Source: Platerodrilus igneus (lineage: Eukaryota; Arthropoda; Insecta; Coleoptera; Lycidae). From it: 64,000 bases of DNA. Positions 21,974-33,405 of this stretch are shown in pieces (the first letter of the stretch is position 1; every line of letters starts with the position of its first letter). The notes below the pieces were generated by a model that did no database searches, was not told the origin of the DNA, and saw only the letters and a list, made by a program, of their open reading frames with translations. The stretch is from NCBI GenBank assembly GCA_036346225.1, contig JARFIW010000835.1, forward strand, positions 186,001-250,000. The letters are read 5' to 3'. The position numbers were made by a program, and so were the translations under genes.

Positions 21974-22680
21974 TGTCGTCTTTGGTTATTTGAACTTGGT
22001 AAATTTTCTTATTATCCATTTTCGTGTATTTTACAGGGTTGGGGTTGTTTAAAACTTCTGTGATTATAAATTGATTGGGCTTCAGGTCTATAGCTTCGTT
22101 TAAAATTTTTATTGCGGTTTCCGGTTCGTCATTTTGTGTTGAATGTATAGTTTCCATTTCTTCTCGGTCTTCTCTAATTTCATTTTCGTCTACGTTTCCT
22201 ATCACTGATTCGGTTTCTAGTGCGTTAAGTTGGATTCTACTTAAAGCGTCTGCGTTATTGTTGTAAATTCCCTTTTTGTATATGATCTCATAGTCATATT
22301 CTTCTAGTCTAATTCTCCATCTTTGTAATTTCGAGTTAGGTTCTTTGAGTTTGCATAGCCATACTAATGGTCTATGATCGGTGTATATATATAAAATTTC
22401 CGTCCGTATAGGTACGGTCTAAAATACTTTGTTGCCCAAATTATGGCTAACAATTCTTTCTCTATTGTACTGTATCGTTGCTCTGTTTCGTTGAGGGTTC
22501 TTGATGCGTAACTGATGGGTTTATCGTTACCCACTGTTCCTTGGCTTAATACTGCGCCTAAGGCTACATTTGATGCGTCCGTTGTTAATATGAATGGTTT
22601 TGAAAAGTCTGGGTATTCTAATACGGAGTGATTTGTTAAAATGCTTTTGATTTTATCTACTGCTTTTATAAATTCTGGGG
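21957..22680 (-). pseudogene. pol: Errantivirus RNase H and connection region
   Basis: Pieces in at least two frames encode [42 protein letters not shown] and NNNADALSR, the usual RNase H motifs of Ty3-type pol, followed by the glutamate-rich linker that leads to integrase. A frameshift near 22400 and another near 22200 separate the pieces. Confidence 0.85.
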
Positions 22681-23723
22681 TATGTACAATTTTGTTTCCT
22701 TTTTAAACAATTGGTTAGGGGCTTTGTTATTTGAGCATAACCTTTTATGAATTTTCGGTAATAACCGCTAAGACCTAAAAATCCTTTTATCTCTTTATTC
22801 GTTTTGGGTATGGGGTAATTTAATACAGCGTTTGTTTTGTTGGCGTTCGGCATCACTCCTTGGGGTATTATTATGTGTCCTAAAAATGCTACTTCCTTCT
22901 GTAGGAATTCGCTCTTATCTAGTTGTACTTTAAATTGTGCGGTTCTTAATCTTTCGAACACTTCTCGTAATCTTTCAATATGCTCCACTAATGATGTTGA
23001 ATACACTATTATATCATCTAGGTACACAAAGCATTTTTCGTTGTGTATCCCTCGTAGTATATTATCCATTACTCGTTGAAAAGTTGCGAGTGCGTTCTTC
23101 AGTCCAAATGGCATCCGTTTATACTCGTAGTGTCCTCTTGGTGTGCTAAAGGCTGTCTTTTGTGTATCTCCTTCTTCCATTTCTACTTGATGGTATCCTG
23201 GTGCTAAATCTAGCGTCGAAAAATATTGGCACTTGCCTAACTTATCTAAAATTTCTGTTATGTTCGGTAACGGGTTGAATTTTTGTTGTGGATTTATTTG
23301 TCTTGCGGGTTGTATAGTTTTCATTGGCGTGTACTTTTTATTCGCGTTGGAGTTATATAGTCGGTTTCTATAGTACATTACGTTCTCTTCTTCGATTATC
23401 ATGTTCATTGTTTCTTCTAAGTTTTGGGGATGTTGAAATCTAATTTTATCTGAAAGTCGTTCGGGTAGTGCATTTAGATAGGTATCTAATGCCATTTCGT
23501 CGTACATTTTCGTTTTTAAAAGTCTTACGTTTGGGTCGGTTTCTTCAATTTTGGGTTTTGTCAAGATTAAGCTTCTTACATCTTGGCATTTCATTCCAAA
23601 TTGATAGGGTGATTGGTTGTGTTCCATCCTAAGGTTTGTTAAATCCCTTACTAAACATTTTAAGTTTCTTTGATCGCCGAAATATGCAATCAATATGCGT
23701 TTGTACTCGTCCCATTGGTCCAC
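22653..23723 (-). pseudogene. Gag-RT in-frame fusion created by an internal deletion
   Basis: The first 140 or so codons are Gag capsid C-terminal region ([14 protein letters not shown], then [12 protein letters not shown]). From about 23285 the same frame jumps into reverse transcriptase ([20 protein letters not shown]), with MPFGLKNA, the catalytic [11 protein letters not shown] and [10 protein letters not shown]. Nucleocapsid, protease and the first RT motifs are missing, so a deletion joined gag and pol without breaking the frame. The C-terminus runs off frame near 22660. Confidence 0.85.
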
Positions 23724-23929
23724 GTCCTGTGACTTGCAATTAATGTTAGTGCCCTTCCGGTCAGTTTACTGATAATAAGGCGGATAAGCAAAGTGTTTCT
23801 TTCGTTATCTCCCGGCTTGCAAAAGGTTTTTAGGAATATTTCGCTGGTTGAAATATAGGTACTTAACATACATTGATCTTCGTTAAAGCTTGGGTTCATT
23901 TCTAGGTACAGTCTCATTTCATTAGACAT
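23690..23929 (-). pseudogene. gag: Errantivirus gag, N-terminal fragment
   Basis: Starts ATG at 23929 (MSNEMRLYLEMNP), contains [16 protein letters not shown], and shifts frame into the fusion ORF that starts near 23723. Capsid-type helices are expected. No nucleocapsid remains. Confidence 0.7.
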
Positions 23930-23939
23930 CTTGGCTGGG

Positions 23940-25577
23940 GTAATATTTGGGTAATTTAAAAAAATTTATTTTTTTTTTTTTTGAAAAAAATTTGGATTTA
24001 TTTTGTAGTTTTCGGTGTTATTTAATGAGTTTTACGCTCGGTATTGGTTTGGTTGAGTTTACTTTTGATTTGCCGATTTTTAGTTTTAATTTCTGAAGTT
24101 TCAATAGGCTGAGTGATTTTTTGTGGTAATTTATCGGGTTTGAGTGTTTTGCGTTAGTTGCGTCAGTTATTACTTCTCTATTTTTTAATTATGCCGATTT
24201 TAGTTAGGTGCGTAATAATTATCTCATTGGTTTATGCGATTGTAAGGTGTCTGCAATGCTTACAATGTTGTAATCTGCTACAGAATGTTGTTAGTTACTT
24301 AGTTGTGTTTAGCGTCTTTATTACAGGTTATTTTTATATATAATGTGGGTGTTATTCAGTACTCGCTGCGATTTTATACAATGAAATTTGTGCTTCGTTA
24401 ATTTACTGAAATGTTTAATTAAAATTTTTACGTTTGAATGCGTTCTCAGTACCGTAATTATTTATATCTTTCCTGCGTACTTTTAATTGATACGTTATAA
24501 AGTTTCTGTTCGTAATTTTATTTAATTTATAATGTTTGAATTCTGAAAGGTTTCCGCGATGTATTTAAATAGCTTTTGATGTGATTTATTATTAGATTTT
24601 ATGCGTTTTTATCCAAGGTTAGATTTCATTCACTTTTGAAGATGAGATATTTGCGTTCAATTTGAAATCGCGCTTCGTTATTTCTTGTATTAAGATGTGG
24701 CTTTTAATAATAGATTGCAGGATGTCTATTTATGGATAGTATTCGCGTTTGAATAGTTGAGTTGTTATAAGGGTTTTGGTTTTAATTGCTCGTAATTTTG
24801 CTTTCGCTTTTTATTCTCGGTGTATTTAAATTATTTTTATGTGCCAGTTAATTCTCGTATTGTGGGTTTAGAAATTTGTTTCTTGCGTTAGTTAAAGTTG
24901 TAGAATTAGAAAATCTAAAATTTTCTTGCGTTAGTTAAGATTGCTGAATTAGAGGTTTAGGTTTGTTTCTAAGAATTTTTCTTACGTTAGTTAAAACGTG
25001 ATCTAGCCTCTTGTGCGCTCTGCGACTTTTTTTTAATTGTCTCTAGTTTTTGTGTCTCAAAATAGTTTTTCTCAGTTCTTGGTCTCAGAATTTTAGTTTT
25101 CTCAAGTTTTTTTTTTAAATCTTTCTTATATATACAAGTTATAAAATAATGATAAAATTTTAATAAACGCTTGAAGATAATCTCTAGCAATTGCTAAGTC
25201 GATTATTTTCAAAAAATTGCATAAAATATTTGTAACAATAGTTAATATACATATATCAAATTTGTCTTTGTTAATAATAAAATAAATTTCAATTGGTTTA
25301 GGAAAATGAACTTACACTAGTTGCTTTGTTGTTTTCATTGATTTCTTTTTTTGTTTCTGTTTTCTTTTTGGTTTCTTGGATTTGATCTATGCTTGTATCG
25401 CCTCCAATTTTTCTTTTGTTGAATTCGAACTATTCTTGTTTCTCCTTCAACTGCTGGACTTGAACGATGCGTGTTTTGCCTCCAACTTTTGTTTTGTTCT
25501 GCCAAATTCGGAATTGAAGTTCCCGGACCACCAGTTCCTCGAAGTTGGATTCGCTAGTGCCCTTTTGACATCCGTTA
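23940..25577 (-). other. Errantivirus leader between primer site and gag
   Basis: About 1.6 kb of T-rich (plus strand) sequence without a convincing gene, including a 14-T run near 23968. Long untranslated leaders are normal for errantiviruses, but this one is long enough that a lost ORF cannot be excluded. Confidence 0.5.
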
Positions 25578-25588
25578 CGACTGCGCCA
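25578..25588 (-). other. Errantivirus primer-binding site (tRNA-Ser type)
   Basis: On the minus strand TGGCGCAGTCG follows the LTR end TTAAC directly. This matches the serine-tRNA-type primer site known from several insect errantiviruses (17.6/297 group). Confidence 0.75.
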
Positions 25589-26168
25589 GTTAAGGTTCGT
25601 GGCTTCGAGCGGTCCTTTTTAAAAAGACTTCTTTGAACTTTAACACATTTATTTAATTGTTTATACAGAATTAAACAATGGAATTTTACAATCTTGAATT
25701 AAATTATTCTAAGTCCAAATACATTAATTAATAATTGTACAAGTGAGTTACCGACAGACTGCAATGTGAAAGCTGAACGTTGATGAACTGCCTGCGAGTG
25801 GAGCTCCCGGGTCTTATATAATCTCCCTACCCCCTCACAGTTCTGTGAGAACTTGCAGACCTAATGCCTGCTTACACTTGACTCTATTCATGATACATAG
25901 TTGCTATCTTAAAAGCTATTCATAATTACAATGTTGCAGGCTTACTTCTGCGTAATCTCGGTACGTGACTTTCTACGACCATCTGTGACCTGACATCTGC
26001 AGCGTCACTTATCCTTGTGCTACTTTGTAGCGCTTCCGTTCTCATGAACGTTATAAACTGAAATAAATTGTCTTTTAATTACATTGTTGCATTTTCCTAA
26101 TACTTCCTAATATTGCCTAATAACTTTATTAGTTTCATAGGTATAACAAATGGGGGATCACATAACTC
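25589..26168 (-). repeat. Errantivirus 5' LTR
   Basis: Begins AGTTATGTG (26168) and ends CCTTAAC (25589), directly before the primer site. AGT...-type LTR ends are usual for errantiviruses. No second copy exists in the window. Confidence 0.75.
25808..25822 (-). promoter_or_regulatory. TATA box in the LTR
   Basis: Reading the minus strand, GATTATATAAGACCCGGG lies mid-LTR and marks the U3/R border region; transcription would start some 25-30 bases further on. Confidence 0.5.
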
Positions 26169-26460
26169 GGGTAGCTGAGAAAATTTTAATATTAATTGAT
26201 ACCAAACAATATAGATTTATCTCGTGGGTGGAAATGTGGAGAAAGATTTATCTTGCGGGTGGAAAGAATGCGGGTGTGACATAATCAAAATGGTTGATGT
26301 GGTGGTGTCCGAGCAAGGCGGAAAGCAGGGCGGGAGCACGGTGGAAATCCCTTAAAGTAAGACTTTATAGGGGATTTTTACATGTAAAAATGGTCCAGAT
26401 GTGTGTGGAAATGTGAATGCTGGTGGAAATGTGGCGCCAGAACCGGTACAAACCATGTAC
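26169..26460. mobile_element. Relic of a related Polinton-type terminus, right piece
   Basis: It continues the order interrupted at 20060: CGGGTAGCTGAGAAAATTTTAA, then TGATACCAAACAATATAG, GGTGGAAATGTGG cores, ATTTTTACATGTAAAAATGG, and a final GTGGAAATGTGGCGCC near a possible AGTACATGG-type end (reverse strand) at about 26460. Confidence 0.7.
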
Positions 26461-26547
26461 TACCTACCTATATGTATATGGATGTAATAAATTCATAAAT
26501 ATAAATTAAATAATCACACAATGGTGTAAGATAAAAAACAGAATAAT

Positions 26548-27036
26548 GGGCATTTTAATTTAATTTCCCTTATTGAGCACACAAACACTATACAAATAGG
26601 TGGGATTAGATTATACAGTAAAAATGGATGCCTAATGATCACAACCCCTGTTAGAAGTAATAATAGAATTATAATTGATTTTGTATTAAGTAATTATAAT
26701 TAATGTAATAACGATAGTACATGATTGCTCTAAGATCATATATCACGCAGTTATCTTCGTTAATTTTAGTAAAGTAGCCAATATTTACAAAATAAAGAAG
26801 TTACACAATTACCTACAAGTAATTTAGATCGTAATAAATTAAATTTAATTAAATGCAATTGTTCTAAAGCATCTATGGTTGTGAATTTATTATATAGTGA
26901 AATTCTTAATAGTGCTAACACGATAGATGAAGTAGCACCAATTGTATCAATTATGCAAAAAAATACATTGGTTTGGATTGATAATGAAGTATATACTAAA
27001 ATGAAATGTACTTGTACTGCTTATAAGATACCTATT
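26548..27036 (+). other. Two unexplained open stretches without start codons
   Basis: In AT-rich DNA, 26548-26700 (about 51 codons: ...IQIGGIRLYSKNGCLMITT...) and 26773-27036 (88 codons, ending CTCTAYKIPI and TAA) stay open. The second has a CNC/CTC cysteine pair. No family recognised; they may be the 5' part of the following LINE or a separate dead gene. Confidence 0.3.
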
Positions 27037-27139
27037 TAAATACGTTATACAGACAGCGCAAAATTAACCAATTGGGAAATTTTCCAATGATTATACGGTA
27101 TATCGACGTGATAGCTAAACCCCAGGATCCTTAAAACGG

Positions 27140-27922
27140 TCAGGAGGTGGAGTCCTTGTTGCGGTCAAAATCTCTATAGTATCGAAGAGAATAATAAACT
27201 GGTCATCCACAGCAGAAGACATCTGGATTTCAATCGGTCAAGGATCCTTTTCGATTGTTGCTGGCGTTGTCTACTTACCTCCAGGTGATAATACAGCACT
27301 AAATGTTTATTTACATAAGCTATGGGGCAATATGACCGATACAAACGCAAACGTATTCGTATGTGGCGATTTTAACATGCCGGAAATTACATGGATATCT
27401 AATAATAATACTCTACAGTACGTAACACCTATAGGATATTCAAATCGGCGCTCCATAGTATTAGTAGATGCTCTGATCTTATGTGGCCTACGACAATATA
27501 ATACACATTGTACCAACAATCAAAAAGTTCTTGATTTGGTATTAACAAACGCAGATGTTAAAATTAACATAATTAAAAGTCCGATGGCGTTAGTCCCAGA
27601 GGATATACATCATCCCTCTCTTGAAATCTTCGTGACATGTAATATCAAAAACAATTTACCTATAAATCCGTTAATTATGTACAATTTCATTAAAGCTAAC
27701 TTTATACAAATTGACAATGACTTATTATCAACTGATTGGGATGAATTGCTCTCTGGCAAAAATATAGAAGATGCGGTGCATGTGTTTTATAGCAAATTAA
27801 CCGAAATATTTGAACTAAGAATACCAAAAATAAAACAGAACCATAATAAACGTTTTCCAAGATGGTACACAAGAGCAACCATTAAAGTAATCAAGGAAAA
27901 GAAACGGTATCATAAACGGTGA
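27140..27922 (+). pseudogene. LINE endonuclease domain
   Basis: GGGVLVAVK at 27150, VAGVVYLPPGD, then the metal-binding VFVCGDFNMPEITW at 27352, VLDLVLTN, and HHPSLEI in place of the usual SDH-x-x-L motif. The frame opens at 27332 after a break. The last part (PRWYTRATIKVIKEKKRYHKR) is the linker to RT. Confidence 0.85.
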
Positions 27923-28012
27923 AAAAATTTCAATAATACACTTGGTTAATGCTCATTTTCAATACTTCGGCGCCGCAGTAAAACTCTTATCGAAACCGAT
28001 TATCAAAATTAC

Positions 28013-28722
28013 ATGAAGCGTGCGCAAGATAACATACTTACAAAACCTAAGTATTTTTGGCAATTTGTGAAACTAAAAAAATCGCATAGATCAAATATTC
28101 CACACTCTTTAAACTATGATGGTAAAACTGCTTTTAAAGACGAGGACATTGCTGAATTATTTGCTTTATTTTTTCAATCCGTGTATGAATACGATGTGAA
28201 TGCCAATATTAATTTTGACTGTGACTCCAGTAATCACAATAGTTATGCCGAACACATAATCGATACATGTGGTCTCCATCGGCGTCTGCTAAACATAAAC
28301 AAAGGTGCTAGTTTAGACGGAATTCCACCAATTTTATTAAAACGATGCAGCAACGGAATAACCCACCCTTTATCCATTCTATTCATTAAATCGTTAGCAA
28401 CGGGGATATTTCCATCGGTATGGAAAAAGTGCATTGTAGTTCCAATATTTAAATCTGGCGATCCCTCAAATATAAAAAACTACAGACCAATTTCTATATT
28501 GTCCGCTATCCCAAAACTATTTGAAAAAATTATATTTGACTTTTTCTGTAAGCTCCGAAATCATTCCACAACAGCATGGTTTTTTATTAAAAGGAAATCT
28601 GAAGAGACAAATTTATTATACTATTCCAACTATATACTTGAGTGCATGGGGCGGCTATGTCACGTTGATGCCGTGTATACGGACTTTAGCAAGGCATTTG
28701 ATAAAATCAATCATATGATACT
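28013..28722 (+). pseudogene. LINE reverse transcriptase, N-terminal half
   Basis: Contains KPKYFWQFVK, KGASLDGIPPILLK, KKCIVVPIFKSGD, KNYRPISIL and the palm motif DFSKAFDKINH. It stops inside the inserted solo LTR; the frame resumes at 29119 with VRKLVESGVHG. Confidence 0.9.
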
Positions 28723-29113
28723 TGTTGGGATAAAGGGATGAACCAATGATATGGAATTCACCTACCTTTAATGACTGCGATCTTGATTCAACGCTGGTCG
28801 ATCAATGTAATGAAACTATTAATTGATTGCGGACTGTAGTAATGTTAATTAGCACACGAACCGATTGTACGGCACTAATTACTGCAAAATAACCACGACA
28901 ACATATTGCGTACATGTGACGCTTGCTACGACTTTCGAAGCACTGTAATTTCTGTCCTTTCTCACCATTTAGTCCCTTTTCTTGTAGGTAGGTAGTGGAT
29001 AGAACCGGATTATAGGAAGGGGTGAAGTACTGTTAGGTTAAAGGATAAGCGACATTAATTAATATCTATAAGCTTAAGGTAAAACGTGTAAATAGGGTAA
29101 ATAAGCCTAAACA
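28723..29113. mobile_element. Solo LTR, probably Bel/Pao type
   Basis: 391 bp with ends TGTTGGGATAAAG...GCCTAAACA (TGTT/AACA inverted ends). It is flanked by ATACT at 28718-28722 and 29114-29118, a 5-bp duplication. Removing it and one ATACT restores the RT codons around INHMILVRK. The TGTTGGGA start is typical of Bel/Pao LTRs. Orientation is not determined. Confidence 0.75.
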
Positions 29114-29118
29114 ATACT

Positions 29119-30175
29119 AGTCCGTAAACTTGTCGAATCCGGGGTTCATGGCACTTTATTGAGATGGGTCTGTTCCTATATAAGAAATCGATCACAAGCA
29201 GTCACTGTAAATGGATTTCGTTCTAAATTTTATTCAGTAACATCCGGTGTTCCGCAAGGTTCTCACTTAGGTCCGTTATTATTTGTGTTGTACATAAACG
29301 ATATACATCGGTGTTTCTACTTTAGCAATATACTACTCTATGCTGATGATCTGAAGGTTTTCAAAGAAATCACTTGTAAAGATGATTGTCAAAAACTTCA
29401 ATCAGCCTTACAGCGACTTGCTCACTACTGTGAAAAGAATAAATTATTTTTAAATTTTGCTAAATGTTATAGCATCTCATTTACAAGAAACATCAACATA
29501 ACCGATTACACGTATAGTATTAGCAATCATATTCTAGCCACAACAGCTAAAATCACTGATTTAGGTGTCACGTTTGACTCTAAAATGTTATTTTCAACGC
29601 ACGTAGATAACATATGCAAAAAAGCTAATAAGATGTTGGGGTCCATAATGAGAACCACAAGATACTTCAACAACATAAACACTACATTAACGCTTTACAA
29701 TGCATACGTATTATCAATTTTAAGTTACGGAAGCTCGGTTTGGAATCCAACCTATCAAGTTTATACTAAAAGAATAGAAAAAATACAAAAAAGAATGATC
29801 ACTTACATAATGAAAAAAACGCCATCAACTTCTAACTCATACCTCTCTAGCTGCAAATATCTTAATATGCTAACTCTAAAAGATAAACGAACTCTGGCAG
29901 ACAATGTTTTCTTTGCTAAAATTTTAAAATCAGTCATTGACTCTTCCCACCTTTTAGCACTTATTAACATATACACCTCTAATCGTACATTGCGTAAACC
30001 CCTTACATTTTATCCGACAACATCAAAAACTAATTATAGTCGCAATTCTCTTATAAATCGCATGTGCCACACTATGAACTATACAATGCAATTATCAAAC
30101 ATCGATTTCTTTGATGACAGTGTTATTTTAATAAAGCGTCATATCAAGAACAATTTTTTAAAAATGTATTTTTAG
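29119..30175 (+). pseudogene. LINE reverse transcriptase, C-terminal half
   Basis: Continues the palm after the solo LTR: GTLLRWVCSYIRNRSQAVTV, SGVPQGSHLGPLLFVLYIND, the catalytic LLYADDLKVF, and the thumb/connection region with YGSSVWNPTY. It is a single open frame from 29159 to the stop at 30173, so the copy is relatively young apart from the interruptions. Confidence 0.9.
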
Positions 30176-30224
30176 GGAAATATTGTAATAATTGTATTAA
30201 TTGTATTAACTGTTTTGCTTACTT

Positions 30225-31262
30225 CACTACAAGTTCAAACTGTATGTGGTTTAAAAGCTATCTTACAAATAGAAGTCAAAGAACTAAAATATGTAATATA
30301 ATATCGAATAATATCATTAATAACATAGGAATTCCACAAGGAAGTGTGTTAGGACCTTTATTATTTATATAAATGACATTAATTATGTTCATGGACCACA
30401 CTCTATAAATCTTTTTGCTGATGATACACTTGTTTATGTCTCAGACTACCATTTAGATTGTGCTGTACAAAAAATTAATATAGCGTTAAAAAATATTGAA
30501 TGTTTTTTAAAGGTCAATAAACTTAAACTAAATGTACTAAAAACCAAGGCTATGATTGTAACAACAAACAAAAAATATGAACGACTTAACACAAGTTTAC
30601 TTAATCTTGAAATGAATAATAGTAGAATAGAAATAATGACTGATATTAAATACTTGGGTTTTATAATTGATAATCATCTAATATTTGGCAAACAGTTAGA
30701 TTACATGGTTAAAAAGATATCAAGAAAATTGTTCTTTTTTTCACGAATATCCAAAACACTATCTCAATATAGTAGAATTTTGATATATAACAGTATTATA
30801 AAACCACACTTTGATTACTGTGCAACAATAAATTATCTTTTTAATCAAACTCAAATACATAGATTACAAAAATTACAAAATAGATCAATGAGGATTATTT
30901 TAAGATGTAATCGATATACATCAATTGCACACATGCTAAGTATCCTGCAGTGGTGGTCAGTTAAAGATAGATTGTATTATTTAGCTATGATATTTATTTT
31001 TAAAACAGTGCAGGGTTTACATCCCACATACCTTTATAAATATGTTATTTGTAACAACGAAATTCACTCTTACAATACAAGATCTACAGAAAACTTTTAT
31101 ATAAAGAAAACAAATTATAAGAGTACAATGAACTCATTGTTTTTTAAAGGGTTAGATAAATATAATAAATTACCTAGTGAATTAAAAAATGTCAATAACA
31201 TACATTTATTCAAAAGAAAGTTATTATTATACATTAAATTTCAAAATTGTTATATGGGCTAG
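30225..31262 (+). pseudogene. Second CR1/Jockey-type LINE, RT 3' half
   Basis: A different family: CMWFKSYLTNRSQ, GIPQGSVLGPLLF, one missing base, NDINYVHG, then LFADDTLVYVS and (30552 onward, open) KTKAMIV, DIKYLGFIID, HFDYCATI, LPSELKN. It begins abruptly in the RT, as a 5'-truncated LINE would, directly downstream of the first LINE. 3' UTR to about 31387. Confidence 0.85.
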
Positions 31263-31387
31263 CAATAGTTTTAGTCATATTTAATTAATGTGTATGATAT
31301 GTAATGAAAATTATTGTTTATTTGTATTACTGAAAATTAGGATTTCTTCCTACAATAAAGTGAATTTATTATTAAAAAAAGATATCT

Positions 31388-31698
31388 CGGCGTCGCCGTG
31401 GATCAATGTAGTAAGCGTAAGACTACGGATCCCAAGGTCCTGGGTTCAAATCCCGACACGGCCGACTACTTGAAAAATGACAGGTGAGCATTTTTCACAA
31501 AAATTACGCCCTCGTTCGGATGAGAGGTTAAATGGAGGTCCCGTGTGTGAGTGTTGTCACGCACGTTAAAGATCCCTACCTTGCCTGGAACGGCAAGGGT
31601 TCGGCAAAATTCTAAATTTCCAGGCAACAAAAAACTCGCCTCCTGGCCAATGTAGTACCTTCTGGTGGAGCATTGGAAATATAAATGCACTGTAACTT
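31388..31698 (+). mobile_element. tRNA-headed SINE, copy 1
   Basis: The head GCCGTGGATCAATGTAGTAAG..GGGTTCAAATCCCGACACGG is tRNA-like with an A-box region and a B box (GGTTCAAATCC). The body has a TGAAAAATG...CATTTTTCA hairpin, and the tail has the CCAATG...CATTGG hairpin. AGATATCT at 31380-31387 and 31699-31706 is a likely target duplication. Not a functional tRNA: it lacks a normal anticodon arm. Short minus-strand frames here are shadows. Confidence 0.85.
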
Positions 31699-33405
31699 AG
31701 ATATCTACCACTCCACGTTGGTTTGTTGTACCAATTTGTAGAAATCGTTCCTGAACTGTCATGTTTGATCTGTAGGTCTAAAAATACTATTGTGTTATTA
31801 TTTTCTTTTTCTATGGTGAATTGTAACTGTGGATGGAAAGAATTAAATTTATTTATGGTTTCATCTATTTTATCCACTGGTAGGCACATAATACAATCAT
31901 CGATGTAGCGTTTGAAGAAAGTTGGTTTAAAGCTCAATTGTTTTATGATTGTACTTTCTAGTTCTTCAAGGACTAAGTTTGCTATAGTTGAAGATATTGG
32001 TGAGCCCATCGCTGTACCAAATATCTGTGTAAAGACTTTTCCTGAAATTTAAAATAAGTGGTGTCCAAACATAACTTAGTCGCTTCTATGAATTCGTTAA
32101 ATGGTAACGTAGTGTATGGTTCGATGGCCGTCCATTTTTTTCTTATGGTATTTAACGCAAGTCAATGGGGATGTTAGCTAACAATGATTCAACGTCGAGT
32201 GAAATTAATATGTAGTTTTTTGGAATAATTTGTTTTGTGATAAATTTTTGAAAGTTCCAACTATCTTTGACATGAAAATCCGTTTGCCTATAATATTATT
32301 TAAGATTTCTACTAAGAATTTTGATAGACGGTATGTAGGAGTTTGCACACTGCTCACGATTGGTCTTAACGGAACATTAGCTTTATGTATTTTAGGCAGG
32401 CCATACATATAAGGTGCTTGCCCATTGTGGCAAATGAGTTTGTTTTTTTATGAAAAGTGTGATATAATTTTTTTTAAACCAAGTGTTTATCATTGAGTTT
32501 AGACTGGTCTGTATTTTTAAAGTTGGATCAAATTTCTGTATTGCATAGGTGGCCGTGTCTTTAAGCATATCATTCATTTTATTAGTATATTCTTCTTTAT
32601 ACATTAACACGGTAGATTTGCATTTATCGGCCTGTAGTACCAATATATCCGTGTTATTTTTCAGAAAGGTTTTTGTTAATTTTATATAATGGTTTAAGCC
32701 GTTTTTATTTGTATTGTTATTTTTTGTGTTTTTGTGGTTTGTTAAAATATTGCATATTTTATTTCTTATTAATATTTTTTATTCTGTGGGTTTCATTTTA
32801 ATTGCGGATTTAATACTTGCTATGATTTGATCATAGTTTATTGACTTTGTTTGGTTTGAAAACTTATTTCCTAGCCTTAATAGATATTGCACTTGTTGTG
32901 GTATTGTATGCTTAGTTAAGTTTGTTAACCATCCTGCATTTGTCTTAAGGTTGGAGTTTTCATTATAATTTTCAGTTTTCTTTATGAGTTGTTCGATTTT
33001 CTTTATATGCCTTTGCTTAATTTTTTTGAAAGTCTTGTTACAATTGAAATCTTGTTCTATAAAAAACTGTTGGGTGAGATCCTTATTGTAAGTGCTTATT
33101 AAGTTAGATTTAATATACATTAAATGAGTATTTATTTTATATAAATTAGAATAGCACTGCGCAATACATATGTTAGTACACTGAAAGTAAAATGAGTATA
33201 AATATTTTAAGTACTGATCTTTATAGTGATTATTAAATATTGCTGTTTTAGACTTGATGTGTAGGAATTTTGGAATGATCTTTAACTCTTTGCATCTCAG
33301 TAAAAATATCCTTCTCTTTATTTCCCTAGCAAGTTTTATATTTAGCTTACTATACTCTTTAAAAGCTGAAATATTCTTTATATCAATTTGCTGTTTGAAT
33401 GGCAT
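31699..33405 (-). pseudogene. Penelope-like reverse transcriptase
   Basis: N-terminal part in one frame from ATG at 33405 (MPFKQQIDIKNIS, open to 32779). Then come pieces with VLQADKCKSTVLMYKEEY (32643), MYGLPKIHKANVPLRPIVSS (32408), and MGSPISSTIANLVLEELE plus the catalytic FFKRYIDDCIMCLP (32009). These are the diagnostic PLE motifs. At least three frameshifts. The final frame runs on into the SINE. Confidence 0.9.

Larger units (their letters stand above)
20061..26168 (-). mobile_element. Errantivirus (Ty3/gypsy with env), one LTR missing
   Basis: In transcription order on the minus strand: LTR (26168-25589), primer site, long leader, gag, RT, RNase H, integrase, env. The env end and the second LTR are deleted, and the element abuts Polinton-type relics on both sides, so it inserted into such a terminus and the junction at 20060 was later deleted. 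Many frame breaks make it defective. Confidence 0.85.
27080..30175 (+). mobile_element. CR1/Jockey-type LINE ORF2, plus strand
   Basis: Endonuclease, linker and reverse transcriptase in order, with frame breaks at about 27330, 27922-28012 and within the RT, and a solo LTR at 28723-29113. The end of the ORF (NNFLKMYF, 30173) is followed by a different LINE. The clade is a judgement by eye. Confidence 0.85.

Noticed and set aside
25376..25636. 86-codon frame on the plus strand over the LTR/primer region
   Set aside because: Antisense to the errantivirus leader and primer site; no motif.
31391..31465. A tRNA gene on the plus strand
   Set aside because: Diverged SINE head, A-box region mutated, continuing into the SINE body.
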